Shown: positions 48,563-58,022, numbered from the stretch's first letter. The stretch is DNA of 64,000 nucleotides from Shimia aestuarii (GCF_022814865.1 NZ_JAKVRD010000013.1:35527-99526), one strand, 5' to 3'. The notes: a model not told the origin generated them from the letters alone. Translations and numbers: made by a program.

Positions 48563-49435
48563 ATGACCCTGCCCTTCGACATCGCCCCGGATCGCCCCGT
48601 CTTGATCGCAGGCCCGACCGCCAGCGGCAAAAGCGCCCTCGCCCTCGAGATCGCCGAGGCACAGGGCGGCGTCATCATCAATGCCGACGCGATTCAGGTC
48701 TACGACAATTGGCGCGTGCTGACAGCGCGCCCCTCGGCCGAAGACGAATCGCGTGCGCCGCATGCGCTCTATGGGCATGTGCCGCGCGACGCTGACTATT
48801 CCGTCGGCCATTGGCTGCGCGAGGTCGCGCCGTTCCTGCAAGTTGGCCCCCGCCCGATCATCACCGGCGGCACCGGCCTCTATTTCACTGCGCTCACCGC
48901 TGGCCTCGCCGAAATCCCGCCGACGCCGCCCGCCATCCGGGCCGAGGCCGACGCCCGCGTGGCCGCAGATGGCTTTGAAAGCCTGTTGGCCGAGCTGGAC
49001 TCCGAAACGGCGGCGCGAATCGACCGCCTCAACCCGATGCGCGTTCAGCGCGCTTGGGAAGTGTTACGCGCCACGGGCCGTCCGCTCGCCGCGTGGCAAG
49101 ACGAAACCCCGCCCCCGCTCCTGCCCGAGGCCGACTGCACCGCAATCCTCTTCGATGTCGAACGTGACTGGCTCAACGCGCGTATCGCCCGCCGGTTTGA
49201 ACAGATGCTTGACCACGGCGCGCTCGACGAAGCCCGTGCAAACCTTGACGATTGGGACCCCAAACGCCTGTCCTCCAAAGCCATCGGTGCGCCCGAACTG
49301 ATCGCGCACCTGCGCGGTGAAATCTCGCTAGACACGGCGGCCGAACAGGCCACCATCGCCACCCGCCAGTTTGCCAAACGGCAACGCACGTGGTTCCGCT
49401 CCAAGATGCATCGCTGGGCGAGATTTCGCCCGTAG
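48563..49435 (+). CDS. miaA: tRNA dimethylallyltransferase MiaA
   Basis: A 290-residue enzyme that adds the dimethylallyl group to A37 of tRNAs reading codons starting with U. It has the P-loop [48 protein letters not shown] and a C-terminal [14 protein letters not shown]. An in-frame ATG at 48494 would add 23 residues of uncertain value; the start at 48563 puts the P-loop at the usual distance. It diverges from pyrH. Confidence 0.94.
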   Translation: MTLPFDIAPDRPVLIAGPTASGKSALALEIAEAQGGVIINADAIQVYDNWRVLTARPSAEDESRAPHALYGHVPRDADYSVGHWLREVAPFLQVGPRPIITGGTGLYFTALTAGLAEIPPTPPAIRAEADARVAADGFESLLAELDSETAARIDRLNPMRVQRAWEVLRATGRPLAAWQDETPPPLLPEADCTAILFDVERDWLNARIARRFEQMLDHGALDEARANLDDWDPKRLSSKAIGAPELIAHLRGEISLDTAAEQATIATRQFAKRQRTWFRSKMHRWARFRP

Positions 49436-49483
49436 CGCGGAAACCCGCCGGTGTCGCCCTTGCCGGTTTCGAACCTTTCTGTC

Positions 49484-50401
49484 ATGGCTTTGGCTGACAT
49501 GGCTGAAGATACTGTACATATTCCATCATTCCTCAAGCGGTCCCCGGAAGCGCGACAACCGTTTGCGCCGCGACAAGAGACCTATCCTCAGCCGCCAGAG
49601 ACCCCTCTGCCGCCGCAAGTGAACGCGATTCAGGTCCATACCCTGTCGCAAATGACGGTCGGTGGAAGCTGGCAACTCGAACAGTTGCACCTGCGCGATC
49701 ACCACCTCTTTCTCTGGATCACCCGAGGTCAGGGACGCATCCTGTTGCACGGGCTGCGCCGTGGGTTTGGCGCTCACAACGCGATCTTCGTGCCTGCGGG
49801 CAAACTCTTTGCCATGGAATATGGTCGTCAGGTCCAAGGTCAGGCTCTGCTGATTCCCGATGACGGCCGGGTGATCCTGCCCGACCGCACCCATCAGCTC
49901 CGCGTGCAGGATGGCCTCGCACAGGCCGAACTCACCGGCCTCTTTGACGACCTGCGCCGCGAATTGACCGAGGCCCGCCCGCTTCTCGCCGAAGCAATGA
50001 CTGCGCTGGCCTCAATGGTGTCGATCTGGCTACGACGTCAGATGCTCAGCGCGGGCGCGCAACCCCGTACAAGTGCCGCCGAACGGATCGTGCGCCGCTT
50101 TAGCGACCTGCTGTCCGATGATTTCCGATCTGGTAAATCCATGGCGACCTACGCCGAAGAGCTCGAGATCACCCCGACACATCTGACCCGGGTCTGTCGC
50201 CAATGCGCCGGGCTGACCGCGGCCGACATGCTCAACCAAATGGTTCAGCATGAGGCCCGTGTGCTCCTGACCCGCAGCGATCTCCCGGTTCAAGACATTG
50301 CCGACTATCTCGGATTTGGCTCGGCGGCCTATTTCTCGCGCTTCAGCCAACAGCACTTCGGCGCCTCCCCAACGCAATTGCGCAAATCGAGCAACCGCTG
50401 A
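49484..50401 (+). CDS. AraC-family transcriptional regulator
   Basis: A regulator of about 305 residues. The N-terminal cupin-like sensor (VGGSWQLEQLHLRDHHLFLW ... FGAHNAIFVPAGKLFAMEYG) is followed by two helix-turn-helix motifs: MATYAEELEITPTHLTRVCRQ and VQDIADYLGFGSAAYFSRFSQQHFGASPTQ, the classic AraC end. The frame begins at a GTG at 49451, with ATGs at 49484 and 49499; the true start is not settled. It lies 483 bases upstream of the ABC operon and is co-oriented, so it may control it, but no direct evidence is seen. Confidence 0.88.
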   Translation: MALADMAEDTVHIPSFLKRSPEARQPFAPRQETYPQPPETPLPPQVNAIQVHTLSQMTVGGSWQLEQLHLRDHHLFLWITRGQGRILLHGLRRGFGAHNAIFVPAGKLFAMEYGRQVQGQALLIPDDGRVILPDRTHQLRVQDGLAQAELTGLFDDLRRELTEARPLLAEAMTALASMVSIWLRRQMLSAGAQPRTSAAERIVRRFSDLLSDDFRSGKSMATYAEELEITPTHLTRVCRQCAGLTAADMLNQMVQHEARVLLTRSDLPVQDIADYLGFGSAAYFSRFSQQHFGASPTQLRKSSNR

Positions 50402-50884
50402 TTCATCGACGCTGTGCGCGGGGTTTCCCTGCCCAACAGGAAGCGCCCCTTAGAGGCGCCCCAGCCGGAAAACTCGGTGCATCGCGCAACCATTTCGTCT
50501 GTTTCCGACACCACCGATGTCGTTTTTTTACATCAGAATGACGAGACTGACCGTTGACGTGGCAAGGAATCTGTTGCCGAATAGCCCTCAACGGCAGCAT
50601 CTGACGCGTCCAATTCGGCCCTGTCTCCGCTGACCGATATAATAAATCAGGCCACCAAATCGGCCACACCTGCCAACGGGGACCATATGACGCCAGCTTT
50701 CGCCAGCGCGCCAGCGCATGACAAATCCGAAGACCGCAGCCTGCGTCCGGATGCGAAAGCGACCGTCCCTTCCCCTGACAACTGACAACCTGCAACGCCG
50801 CGCCTCGCGGGGCGGCGCTGTGACGTGCCTAGCTGGTCCGGGGCCTTCCCGGACTGAAACCGACACAAGACCAACGGGGGTCCG
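50402..50884. other. 483-base leader region before the ABC operon
   Basis: No substantial gene is seen. An exact TATAAT (50638-50643) may be a -10 box, with no convincing -35. Downstream is a 32-residue ORF (50687-50785) behind a GGGGA site, and a near-palindrome near 50797-50818 (CGCCGCGCC and GGGGCGGCG). This would be a long leader of about 240 bases for the permease mRNA. Confidence 0.45.
50687..50785 (+). CDS. Possible 32-residue upstream ORF
   Basis: ATG at 50687 preceded by GGGGA, stop TGA at 50783-50785. The peptide is rich in A, P and D with no hydrophobic stretch. It could be a regulatory leader peptide or chance; no homologue is known to me. Confidence 0.25.
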   Translation: MTPAFASAPAHDKSEDRSLRPDAKATVPSPDN

Positions 50885-51970
50885 ATGGGACTATTCATCC
50901 TGAGACGGGTCGCGATGATGATCGTTACGGCGCTTTGCCTGACCTACATCGTCTTTTTCATGACCAACCTCTATCCCAACCTTGAGAAACTGGCCAAATC
51001 GCAGGGCAACTTCCGCATGTCCGACGAAGCCGTCGCAAGCTATCTCGGTGACCGCGGCTATCTCGAGCCCACGCCAATCAAATACGCCCAATGGCTCGGT
51101 CTGTTGCCCGGCTATAAAACGGTGCGCGACGATGGCACGATTGTCGGTAAATGCGCCCGTCCCGGCGTCGCACCCGAAGACACCCCGCGCTTCTGCGGCG
51201 TACTTCAGGGCGATTGGGGCTTCTCCACGGTCTCCAAGGAACCTGTCGCGGATGTGCTCGGCAAACGCCTCGCCAATACGGGCAAGCTGATGTTCTGGGT
51301 CATGGTGGTCATGGTGCCCTCGGCCTTGATCATCGGCGTGCTCGCAGGGATGCGTGAGGGTAGTGGCACCGACCGTTCTCTCTCGACGATTTCGATCCTC
51401 TCGACAGCAACGCCAGAATACGTCTCGGGCGTGATCTTCATCGCGTTGCTCGCCTCGACCCGCTACGGCCTCGGCCCGATCCTGCATGATGCGGGCATTA
51501 TCGAAGCCAAGGCGCTGTTCAAGGGCACGGCGAAATCCGCCATGGATGACGCCAACCTGCGCAACTTCACCCTGCCGGTCCTGACCGTCGCCCTATACGG
51601 TATGGGCTATATCGCCCGTATGACCCGCGCCTCCATGGCCGAGGTGATGACAGCGCAATATATCCGTACTGCCCGCCTCAAAGGCGTGAGCTTCCGCAAC
51701 ATCGTGATGAAACACGCGCTGCGCAACGCGCTGATCGCGCCCTTTACTGTGATCATGCTGCAATTCCCGTGGCTCTTGAACGGCGTGGTGATCGTGGAGA
51801 CGCTGTTCTCCTACTCCGGCTTCGGCTGGCAACTCGTCAACGCCGCCGGGAACAACGACATCGAGATGCTTCTCGCGGTCTCCGTTGTCTCCGTCGCCGT
51901 GGTGCTCGTGACCCAGCTGATCTCGGATATCGGCTATGTCTATCTCAACCCGCGCATCCGCATTTCTTAA
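50885..51970 (+). CDS. Peptide-type ABC transporter permease (DppB-like)
   Basis: A 361-residue inner-membrane permease of the oligopeptide/nickel family. It has about six helices, and the cytoplasmic EAA-like loop reads RMTRASMAEVMTAQYIRTARLKG, followed by the family LRNALIAPFTVIMLQFPWLL-type end. A cysteine-containing periplasmic segment (KCARPGVAPEDTPRFCGV) is inserted after helix 1. It is the first gene of an operon of two permeases and a double ATPase; the next start is only 12 bases away with an AAGGAGAG site. Confidence 0.9.
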   Translation: MGLFILRRVAMMIVTALCLTYIVFFMTNLYPNLEKLAKSQGNFRMSDEAVASYLGDRGYLEPTPIKYAQWLGLLPGYKTVRDDGTIVGKCARPGVAPEDTPRFCGVLQGDWGFSTVSKEPVADVLGKRLANTGKLMFWVMVVMVPSALIIGVLAGMREGSGTDRSLSTISILSTATPEYVSGVIFIALLASTRYGLGPILHDAGIIEAKALFKGTAKSAMDDANLRNFTLPVLTVALYGMGYIARMTRASMAEVMTAQYIRTARLKGVSFRNIVMKHALRNALIAPFTVIMLQFPWLLNGVVIVETLFSYSGFGWQLVNAAGNNDIEMLLAVSVVSVAVVLVTQLISDIGYVYLNPRIRIS

Positions 51971-51982
51971 GGAGAGTCGACC

Positions 51983-53443
51983 ATGGAACCATTGACCTGG
52001 ACTGGCTCCCTCGGAGCGCTTCTGAACCCGGTTTTCCAGGGGCTGGCGATGATCTTCATCGTCGCGGTCGCCCTGCAAATCCTCGCCTCTTTCATCTTCC
52101 GTGCCGCGCCGGTCACAACCAACGCGGATGGCACGCTCACCTCCGGCAACGGCCCGATCGAGATGATCACCAAAGTCTCGAAATATAGCCTCTACGGGCT
52201 GCTCGGCCTCTGCCTGATCTTCCTGCTCGCCGGGATCGTCATGCCCTTCGGCAAAGCCGGGATCATCGGGGCGGTCTCTGCCCGCCTCGCCCCGGTCTGG
52301 CTCGCGCTGTTTGTGACCTTCACCCTGTCGATGGTCTACAAGCGCAAGCTCGGGCTTTACGGCAAGCTGTTTGACTCCCTGATCGGCATGATCGGCTTCG
52401 GCCTTGTCATGTTCTGGGTCTACACAGCAGTCTTCACCGGCGTCTTCGACATGATCGCCACACATGACTCCCTGGCCCAGCTTTCCGGCATGAAGAACAA
52501 GCTCCCCGGCACGCCGGTGCGCGGCGCCGATCCAGAAACCTGCGGCCATGCCTGCTGGTATCTTCTGGGCGGTGACAACCTCGCCCGCGACGTGTTCTCG
52601 CGCATGGTGGATGGTTCTTGGATCGTGGTGCGCATCGCTCCGCTGGCGACGCTCTTTGCCTTCATGGTCGGCATCACGCTCGGCCTTCCGGCAGGCTATT
52701 TCGGCGGCAAGCTGGACACCCTGCTGTCGTTCCTCGCCAACCTGATCCTCGCCTTCCCGGTGATCCTCTTGTTCTACCTGCTGGTGACGCCGGAGATCGT
52801 CGCGACGGGCATTCCGTCTTTCATGGCGATGGTGCTCTTCATCTTCCCGATCATCTTTGTCGCCGTGCTCATCAATTCGCGCTACTATACGCGACCGCGC
52901 CTGCGCACGCCGCTGCTTGCGGGCATCCTCGCGGTGTTGGTCTGGATCTACTTGTCGCTGATCTCGGCGCCGGGGACCGTGCTGGCCTTCCTGCCGGAGT
53001 CGCTTGATCTCTTCAACATTCCCGGCGGCATCCTTGTGGTCTTTGTCTCGGTGGTCTTCGTCAACGCCCCCACGGTGTTCCGCATCGTGCGAGGCCTGAC
53101 GCTCGACATTCAGACCCGCGACTACGTCGCCGCCGCCCAGACCCGTGGCGAAGGTCCGTGGTATATCATGCTCTGGGAAATCCTGCCCAACGCACGCGGG
53201 CCGCTGATCGTCGATTTCTGCCTGCGCATTGGCTACACCACGATCCTGCTTGGCACCTTGGGCTTCTTCGGCCTCGGCCTGCCGCCCGAGAGCCCGGACT
53301 GGGGAACCACGATCAACGACGGGCGCAAGCTCCTGTCGATCTACCCCCACCCGGCCCTCGTGCCTGCCTTCGCCCTGCTGAGCATGGTGCTCGGCCTGAA
53401 CCTCTTGGCCGATGGCCTGCGCGAAGAAAGCCTGCGCGACTGA
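51983..53443 (+). CDS. Peptide-type ABC transporter permease (DppC-like) with enlarged N-terminal half
   Basis: A 486-residue permease, much longer than the usual 280-300. The normal permease core occupies the C-terminal half: GGDNLARDVFSRMVDGSWIV, TRDYVAAAQTRGEGPWYIM (EAA loop), and GTLGFFGLGLPPESPDWGTT. The N-terminal half adds about four membrane helices (residues 15-165) and a loop with two cysteines (PETCGHACWY). A hydrophobic block (residues 290-340) is also inserted within the core. This enlarged form is one I recall from other Rhodobacterales dipeptide operons. Confidence 0.88.
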   Translation: MEPLTWTGSLGALLNPVFQGLAMIFIVAVALQILASFIFRAAPVTTNADGTLTSGNGPIEMITKVSKYSLYGLLGLCLIFLLAGIVMPFGKAGIIGAVSARLAPVWLALFVTFTLSMVYKRKLGLYGKLFDSLIGMIGFGLVMFWVYTAVFTGVFDMIATHDSLAQLSGMKNKLPGTPVRGADPETCGHACWYLLGGDNLARDVFSRMVDGSWIVVRIAPLATLFAFMVGITLGLPAGYFGGKLDTLLSFLANLILAFPVILLFYLLVTPEIVATGIPSFMAMVLFIFPIIFVAVLINSRYYTRPRLRTPLLAGILAVLVWIYLSLISAPGTVLAFLPESLDLFNIPGGILVVFVSVVFVNAPTVFRIVRGLTLDIQTRDYVAAAQTRGEGPWYIMLWEILPNARGPLIVDFCLRIGYTTILLGTLGFFGLGLPPESPDWGTTINDGRKLLSIYPHPALVPAFALLSMVLGLNLLADGLREESLRD

Positions 53444-53448
53444 TACCC

Positions 53449-53500
53449 GGGAACGCGGCCCCCCCGCGTTCCCAGAGTATTTCGACCAAGATGAAGAACA
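53449..53500. repeat. Hairpin plus dispersed element in inverted orientation, copy G
   Basis: GGGAACGCGG and its complement (53464-53473) form a 10-bp hairpin with a 5-base loop. It is followed by AGAGTATTTCGACCAAGATGA, which, read on the minus strand, begins CTTCATCTTGG and continues GAAATACTCT, resembling the post-stop element family. It lies in the gap between the second permease and the ATPase gene. No T run follows, so transcription may continue, perhaps at a reduced level. Confidence 0.6.
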
Positions 53501-53545
53501 ACAGGGGCCAAGAACGCCCCACCGCCCCAACAGGGAGACCGGAGC

Positions 53546-55633
53546 ATGAGTAAAATGGCAGACTACGACGGCCCGATCCTCGAGATCGACAAGCTGTCTA
53601 TCTCCTTCTTCACCCGCCTGCGTGAAATCCCCGCGGTGATGGACTTCTCCGTCAACGTGATGCCCGGTGAGGCCGTTGGCCTTGTCGGTGAATCCGGCTG
53701 CGGCAAATCCACCGTCGCCCTCGGCGTCATGCAAGACCTTGGCAAGAACGGTCGCATCGTCGGTGGCAGCATCAAGTTCAAGGGCCGCGACCTCTCCGAG
53801 ATGAGCGACGCAGAACTGCGCGATATTCGCGGCAACGAGATCGCCATGATCTATCAAGAACCCATGGCCTCGCTGAACCCGGCGATGAAGATCGGCAAAC
53901 AGCTCATGGAAGTGCCGATGATCCACGAAGGCGTCTCCGAGGAAGAGGCCTATAAACGCGCCCTCGAAGTCGTCACCGACGTGAAACTCCCCGACCCCGA
54001 GCGCATGCTGAAAAGCTTCCCGCACCAGCTCTCGGGCGGCCAACAACAGCGCATCGTCATCGCCATGGCGCTGATGTCCAAGCCCTCGCTTCTGATCCTC
54101 GACGAACCCACCACCGCGCTTGACGTGACGGTCGAGGCCGCCGTGGTGGAACTGGTGAAGGATCTCGGCAAGAAATACGGCACCTCGATGCTCTTCATCT
54201 CGCACAACCTCGGCCTCGTGCTCGAGACCTGCGACCGCCTCTGCGTGATGTATTCCGGCGAAGCGGTGGAGCGCGGCTCCATCGAGGACGTGTTCGACCA
54301 CATGCAGCACCCCTATACGCAGGCGTTGTTCCGCTCGATCCCGCTCCCTGGTGCCGACAAGAACGCCCATCCTCTGGTCGCCATCCCCGGGAACTTCCCG
54401 CTTCCCCACGAACGCCCGCCCGGCTGTAACTTCGGCCCGCGCTGCGACTATTTCGAAGCCGGGCGCTGCGACGCGCAGGCGATCCCGATGTATGACGTCC
54501 CCGGTTTTGAGCGCCACTCCACGCGTTGTGTGAAATTCGAAGAGATCGACTGGGACGCGCCAATCCAAGTGGGTGAACAGAAAGAGAAACCCGAAGTCGG
54601 CAAGGTCGTCCTCAAGATGGACAACCTCAAGAAGTACTATGAGGTCGCGGCAAACGCGCTCTTTGGCGGCGGCGAAAAGAAGGTCGTCAAAGCCAACGAG
54701 ACCCTCTCCTTCGAGGCACGCGAATCCGAAACCCTCGCCATCGTGGGCGAGTCCGGTTGCGGCAAGTCGACCTTCGCCAAGGTGCTGATGGGGCTTGAGA
54801 CGGCGACCGAGGGCGAGATCCTGCTCGATGGCAACAACATCGAACAGACCCCGATCCAAAAGCGCAACACCAAGACCGTCGCCGACGTGCAAATGGTGTT
54901 CCAGAACCCGTTCGACACGCTCAACCCCTCGATGACCGTCGGCCGCCAGATCATGCGCGCGCTGGAAATCTTCGGCATTGGCGACACCGAAGCAGACCGG
55001 CGCAACCGGATGCTCGAACTCCTTGACCTCGTGAAACTGCCGCGCGCCTTTGCCGACCGCATGCCGCGCCAGCTTTCGGGCGGCCAGAAACAGCGCGTCG
55101 GCATCGCCCGTGCCTTTGCTGGCGGCGCGCGCATCGTGGTCGCGGACGAACCGGTCTCGGCGCTCGACGTGTCGGTGCAGGCCGCGGTGACAGACCTCCT
55201 GATGGAGATTCAGCGCGAAGAGAAAACCACCCTCCTCTTCATCTCGCATGACCTCTCCATCGTGCGCTATCTCTCGGATCGCGTCATGGTCATGTATCTC
55301 GGTCACGTGGTGGAACTCGGCACCACCGATCAGGTCTTCACGCCCCCCTACCACCCCTATACCGAGGCGCTTCTCTCTGCGGTGCCGATCGCCGACACCT
55401 CCGTCGAGAAAACCCATATCGTGCTCGACGGCGATATCCCCTCGGCCATGTCGCCGCCTCCCGGCTGCCCATTCCAGACACGCTGCCGCTGGAAGGATCA
55501 GGTGCCGGGCGGTCTCTGCGAGAAAGAGGTGCCGCCGGTGCGCGACCTCGGTGATGGCCATCAGGTCAAATGCCACCTCGCCGAAGACATCCTCGCGCGC
55601 ATGGAACCCGTCATCAAGATCGCCGCTGAGTGA
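53546..55633 (+). CDS. ABC transporter double ATP-binding protein
   Basis: A 695-residue fusion of two ATPase domains, replacing separate DppD and DppF. Each half has Walker A (GESGCGKSTVALG and GESGCGKSTFAKV), signature LSGGQQQR or LSGGQKQR, and Walker B (LLILDEPTTALD and IVVADEPVSALD). Each ends with the oligopeptide-type C-terminal cysteine motif (PPGCNFGPRCDYFEAGRC and PPGCPFQTRCRWKDQVPGGLC). It serves the two permeases upstream. No substrate-binding protein gene is found before or after it in the window. Confidence 0.94.
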   Translation: MSKMADYDGPILEIDKLSISFFTRLREIPAVMDFSVNVMPGEAVGLVGESGCGKSTVALGVMQDLGKNGRIVGGSIKFKGRDLSEMSDAELRDIRGNEIAMIYQEPMASLNPAMKIGKQLMEVPMIHEGVSEEEAYKRALEVVTDVKLPDPERMLKSFPHQLSGGQQQRIVIAMALMSKPSLLILDEPTTALDVTVEAAVVELVKDLGKKYGTSMLFISHNLGLVLETCDRLCVMYSGEAVERGSIEDVFDHMQHPYTQALFRSIPLPGADKNAHPLVAIPGNFPLPHERPPGCNFGPRCDYFEAGRCDAQAIPMYDVPGFERHSTRCVKFEEIDWDAPIQVGEQKEKPEVGKVVLKMDNLKKYYEVAANALFGGGEKKVVKANETLSFEARESETLAIVGESGCGKSTFAKVLMGLETATEGEILLDGNNIEQTPIQKRNTKTVADVQMVFQNPFDTLNPSMTVGRQIMRALEIFGIGDTEADRRNRMLELLDLVKLPRAFADRMPRQLSGGQKQRVGIARAFAGGARIVVADEPVSALDVSVQAAVTDLLMEIQREEKTTLLFISHDLSIVRYLSDRVMVMYLGHVVELGTTDQVFTPPYHPYTEALLSAVPIADTSVEKTHIVLDGDIPSAMSPPPGCPFQTRCRWKDQVPGGLCEKEVPPVRDLGDGHQVKCHLAEDILARMEPVIKIAAE

Positions 55634-55638
55634 TCCAT

Positions 55639-55664
55639 GGGGGCGGCGCACACCGCCCCCTCTT
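55639..55664 (+). terminator. Rho-independent terminator after the ABC operon
   Basis: GGGGGCGG (55639-55646) pairs with CCGCCCCC (55653-55660) around CGCACA and is followed by TCTTCCTCTT, which is also the start of a dispersed element copy. Confidence 0.8.
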
Positions 55665-55688
55665 CCTCTTGCCCGAAATATCCTGGGG
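55661..55688 (+). repeat. Short dispersed post-stop element, copy E
   Basis: TCTTCCTCTTGCCCGAAATA and TCCTGGGG directly abut the terminator hairpin, 27 bases after the ATPase stop codon. Same family and orientation as copies B, C and F. Confidence 0.7.
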
Positions 55689-55818
55689 TGAATTGGCCCT
55701 GTTCAGGCGCATGTCCGAGAGGCTCAAGACCGGTTCCCACTTTTGAGCGACATGCCGACTGCGGCCAAGAGGGGCAACGCCCCTTCCCTGCCCGCGCCTC
55801 CTGCTCTACGCTGGCCTC

Positions 55819-56169
55819 ATGTCCCAAACCAATTCCCGCTTCGCCCCGCTCCCTGACCCGCCCTATTACGCTGTGATCTTTACCGCAGAGCGCACCGAAG
55901 GCGATCTCGGCTATGGGACGATGGCCGATCACATGATGGCGCTGGCCGAACGCCAGCCCGGCTATATCGGCGTCGAAAGCACCCGCGACGAGGAGGGCTT
56001 AGGCATCACCGTGAGCTATTGGAAAGACGAGGACAGCATTCTCGCCTGGAAGGCCGAGGCCGAACACCTCGCCGCCCAGACCATGGGCAAGACCCGCTGG
56101 TATCGCCACTACACGCTCCGCGTCGCCAAGGTCGAACGCGCCTATAGCGGCCCTGAAGGACGCCTCTAA
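55819..56169 (+). CDS. Antibiotic-biosynthesis monooxygenase-fold protein
   Basis: A 116-residue ferredoxin-like ABM-domain protein. YYAVIFTAERTEGDLGYGTMADHMMALAERQPGYIGVEST, then ISYW-like VSYWKDEDSILAWKAEAEHL, and YRHYTLRVAKVER are typical. Such proteins are small heme-degrading or quinone-type monooxygenases, or unassigned. It ends 12 bases before the converging peroxidase gene. Confidence 0.85.
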   Translation: MSQTNSRFAPLPDPPYYAVIFTAERTEGDLGYGTMADHMMALAERQPGYIGVESTRDEEGLGITVSYWKDEDSILAWKAEAEHLAAQTMGKTRWYRHYTLRVAKVERAYSGPEGRL

Positions 56170-56181
56170 CGCGCGCGCTGC

Positions 56182-57342
56182 TCACTCCTCGAGCAAATCC
56201 TCGTATCGCGCATCTGTCAGCGTCTTGAGAAACGCCACCAGCGCATCGACCCGTTTATCCTCAAGCGCCGGTCCCGTCTCAAGCTCCTCCATCGACAGCG
56301 TGCCATCGACCTCCGGCGCGCGCCATGGCTGGCCTGTTTCCGGGTTGATCTGGCGCGCCTCCGCCTTGGAATTGTACTTGTTGTAGAACAGGATCACCGT
56401 ACGCAGGTCATTGAACACACCGTTATGCATATATGGCCCTGTGACCGCGACATTGCGCAGGGTCGGCACCTTGACCTTGCCCTTATGCGCCGGATCGTCC
56501 ACCCCCGGATGCGCCAAAAGCCCCTCATCGACAGCCCCCTCCGGAACCCCATTCACCGCCCGCGCGCCGACGTTCACAGGCGTGCCGATGTTATGGTATT
56601 CGTTGTTGGTAAAGGTCTCGCGCGGATCAACCGCGCTCTTGCGAAGCTGATGGCAAAGGTTGCAATTGGTGAACTGCTGCGAAAAGAACAACAGCTTGCC
56701 AAGCTCTTCTTCCTGCGTCAGCACCGCCTCGCCACGCAAAGAGCGGTCATATTTGGAATCGAACGGCGCAAAGAACTCAGTGCGCTCAAACGCAGCAATC
56801 GCCCGCGTCATGCCGCGATAGGCGGCGTCCACGTTGCCCATCACGCCTGCACCGAACAGCGCCTCAAAACTCTCGACATAGTCTGGCTTTTCCATGAGAC
56901 GCGCCACGACGCTCGCCTTGTCCGGCATCCCCATCTCGATCGGGTTGAGCGGTGGCCCCCCCGCCTGATCTTCAAGCGTCGCCGCCCGCCCGTCCCAGAA
57001 CATGCCGCCCACATAGGTGCCATCGGCCTGCTGGTGAAACGGCGGCACAAAAGCGGCATAGCTCGCCGTCGGCGCGCTGCGATCGCCAAGCGAAGCCCCA
57101 TCATCACCAAGCGAAACAGCCTTGCCGGCCGCCGTCGGGCGTGGATCGACAAACCCGTAATCCGGGTTGTGACAGGTGGCGCAGGCCTGCGTGCGATTGG
57201 CCGATAGGTCTGTATCAAAGAAAAGCACCTCACCAAGCGCCTCGAGGCTGTCGTAGGGCTGCGCCCCGACGCCCGTCGCACCCGCGCCCATCAGAAGCGC
57301 CGCGCCAAGAACCGCGCCCAAACCATGTCGTGTCACCCGCAT
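56182..57342 (-). CDS. Di-haem cytochrome c peroxidase (CcpA/MauG family)
   Basis: A 386-residue periplasmic protein. The signal peptide (LGAVLGAALLMGAGATGVGA) ends before QPYDSLEALGEVLFFD. Two haem sites, CATCH (Cys54-His58) and CNLCH, are present. The C-terminal part has LRNVAVTGPYMHNG with a methionine that could ligate haem, and the ending LVAFLKTLTD is typical. It may reduce hydrogen peroxide with electrons from cytochrome c or act as a MauG-like enzyme; no mau genes are near. The ATG at 57342 is chosen because it starts the signal peptide; the ORF runs to 57378. Confidence 0.9.
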   Translation of the reverse strand: MRVTRHGLGAVLGAALLMGAGATGVGAQPYDSLEALGEVLFFDTDLSANRTQACATCHNPDYGFVDPRPTAAGKAVSLGDDGASLGDRSAPTASYAAFVPPFHQQADGTYVGGMFWDGRAATLEDQAGGPPLNPIEMGMPDKASVVARLMEKPDYVESFEALFGAGVMGNVDAAYRGMTRAIAAFERTEFFAPFDSKYDRSLRGEAVLTQEEELGKLLFFSQQFTNCNLCHQLRKSAVDPRETFTNNEYHNIGTPVNVGARAVNGVPEGAVDEGLLAHPGVDDPAHKGKVKVPTLRNVAVTGPYMHNGVFNDLRTVILFYNKYNSKAEARQINPETGQPWRAPEVDGTLSMEELETGPALEDKRVDALVAFLKTLTDARYEDLLEE

Positions 57343-57434
57343 CTCCGAACCTCTCAACTCTCGGCTATCACACCGCACAGCTAAGCCCCCGCCATGGCGC
57401 AGGCCTTGACCGATGTCAATTCCGAGTAATTTAA

Positions 57435-58022
57435 TCAGCTACCCCAGATCACCCGCACATAATTGCGGGTTTCCTTGTAGGGCGGCACGCCGCCGTGACG
57501 GCGCACAGCCTCCGGCCCGGCATTATAGGCCGCCAACGCAAGCCGCCATGACCCGAAATCGCGATACTGCTGCGCAAGGTATCGCGCACCCCCGTCAAGG
57601 TTCTGCGCCGGGTCAAGCGGATCCACGCCAAGCTTGCGCGCCGTCGCTGGCATGAGCTGCGCAAGGCCAAGTGCGCCCTTGTGCGATTGCGCCCGCGCGT
57701 TCCAGCCCGATTCCTGCTGCACCAGCTTTAGGAAAAGATCGACCGGCACCCCGTGCCGCATCGCCGCCTCTTGCGCCATTGCAAGATAGGGACCGTTGTA
57801 TTTGCCTTGAAAACTGCCATCGCCCCATTTGGTCGGGGTATAGATCGGCCGCGGCGTCAGCCGGATTTCGGTCTTGGTTTCCGCCCGTTTGCGCTTGTCG
57901 ATGACAGAGGTCTGCGACCGGAACACGCCCGACTTGGACTTCGATCTGAGAAAATCCGCCTGCGCCGGCAGCGCCAGCAACACCGTCACAATCACAAGTC
58001 CAGAAAAGCCTGCGCGCATCAT
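57435..58022 (-). CDS. Lytic transglycosylase (SLT family)
   Basis: A protein of about 195 residues. A signal peptide (FSGLVIVTVLLALPAQA) precedes a basic linker and an SLT domain with the catalytic Glu in KLVQQESGWNARAQSHKGALGLAQLMPATARKLGV and the conserved AYNAGPEAVRRHGG. It cleaves peptidoglycan glycan strands in the periplasm. ATGs at 58022, 58019 and 58037 are possible starts; 58022 is chosen for the signal peptide. The longer upstream frame (58109) has no signal. Confidence 0.87.
   Translation of the reverse strand: MMRAGFSGLVIVTVLLALPAQADFLRSKSKSGVFRSQTSVIDKRKRAETKTEIRLTPRPIYTPTKWGDGSFQGKYNGPYLAMAQEAAMRHGVPVDLFLKLVQQESGWNARAQSHKGALGLAQLMPATARKLGVDPLDPAQNLDGGARYLAQQYRDFGSWRLALAAYNAGPEAVRRHGGVPPYKETRNYVRVIWGS

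Noticed and set aside
46404..48566. A 720-codon plus-strand frame opposite uppS, frr and pyrH
   Set aside because: Shadow of three housekeeping genes with all their motifs on the minus strand.
51593..55651. A 1352-codon minus-strand open frame opposite the ABC operon
   Set aside because: It is antisense to two clear permeases and a double ATPase with intact motifs. The translation is rich in H, D, R and E without domains, as expected for the complement of high-GC codons.
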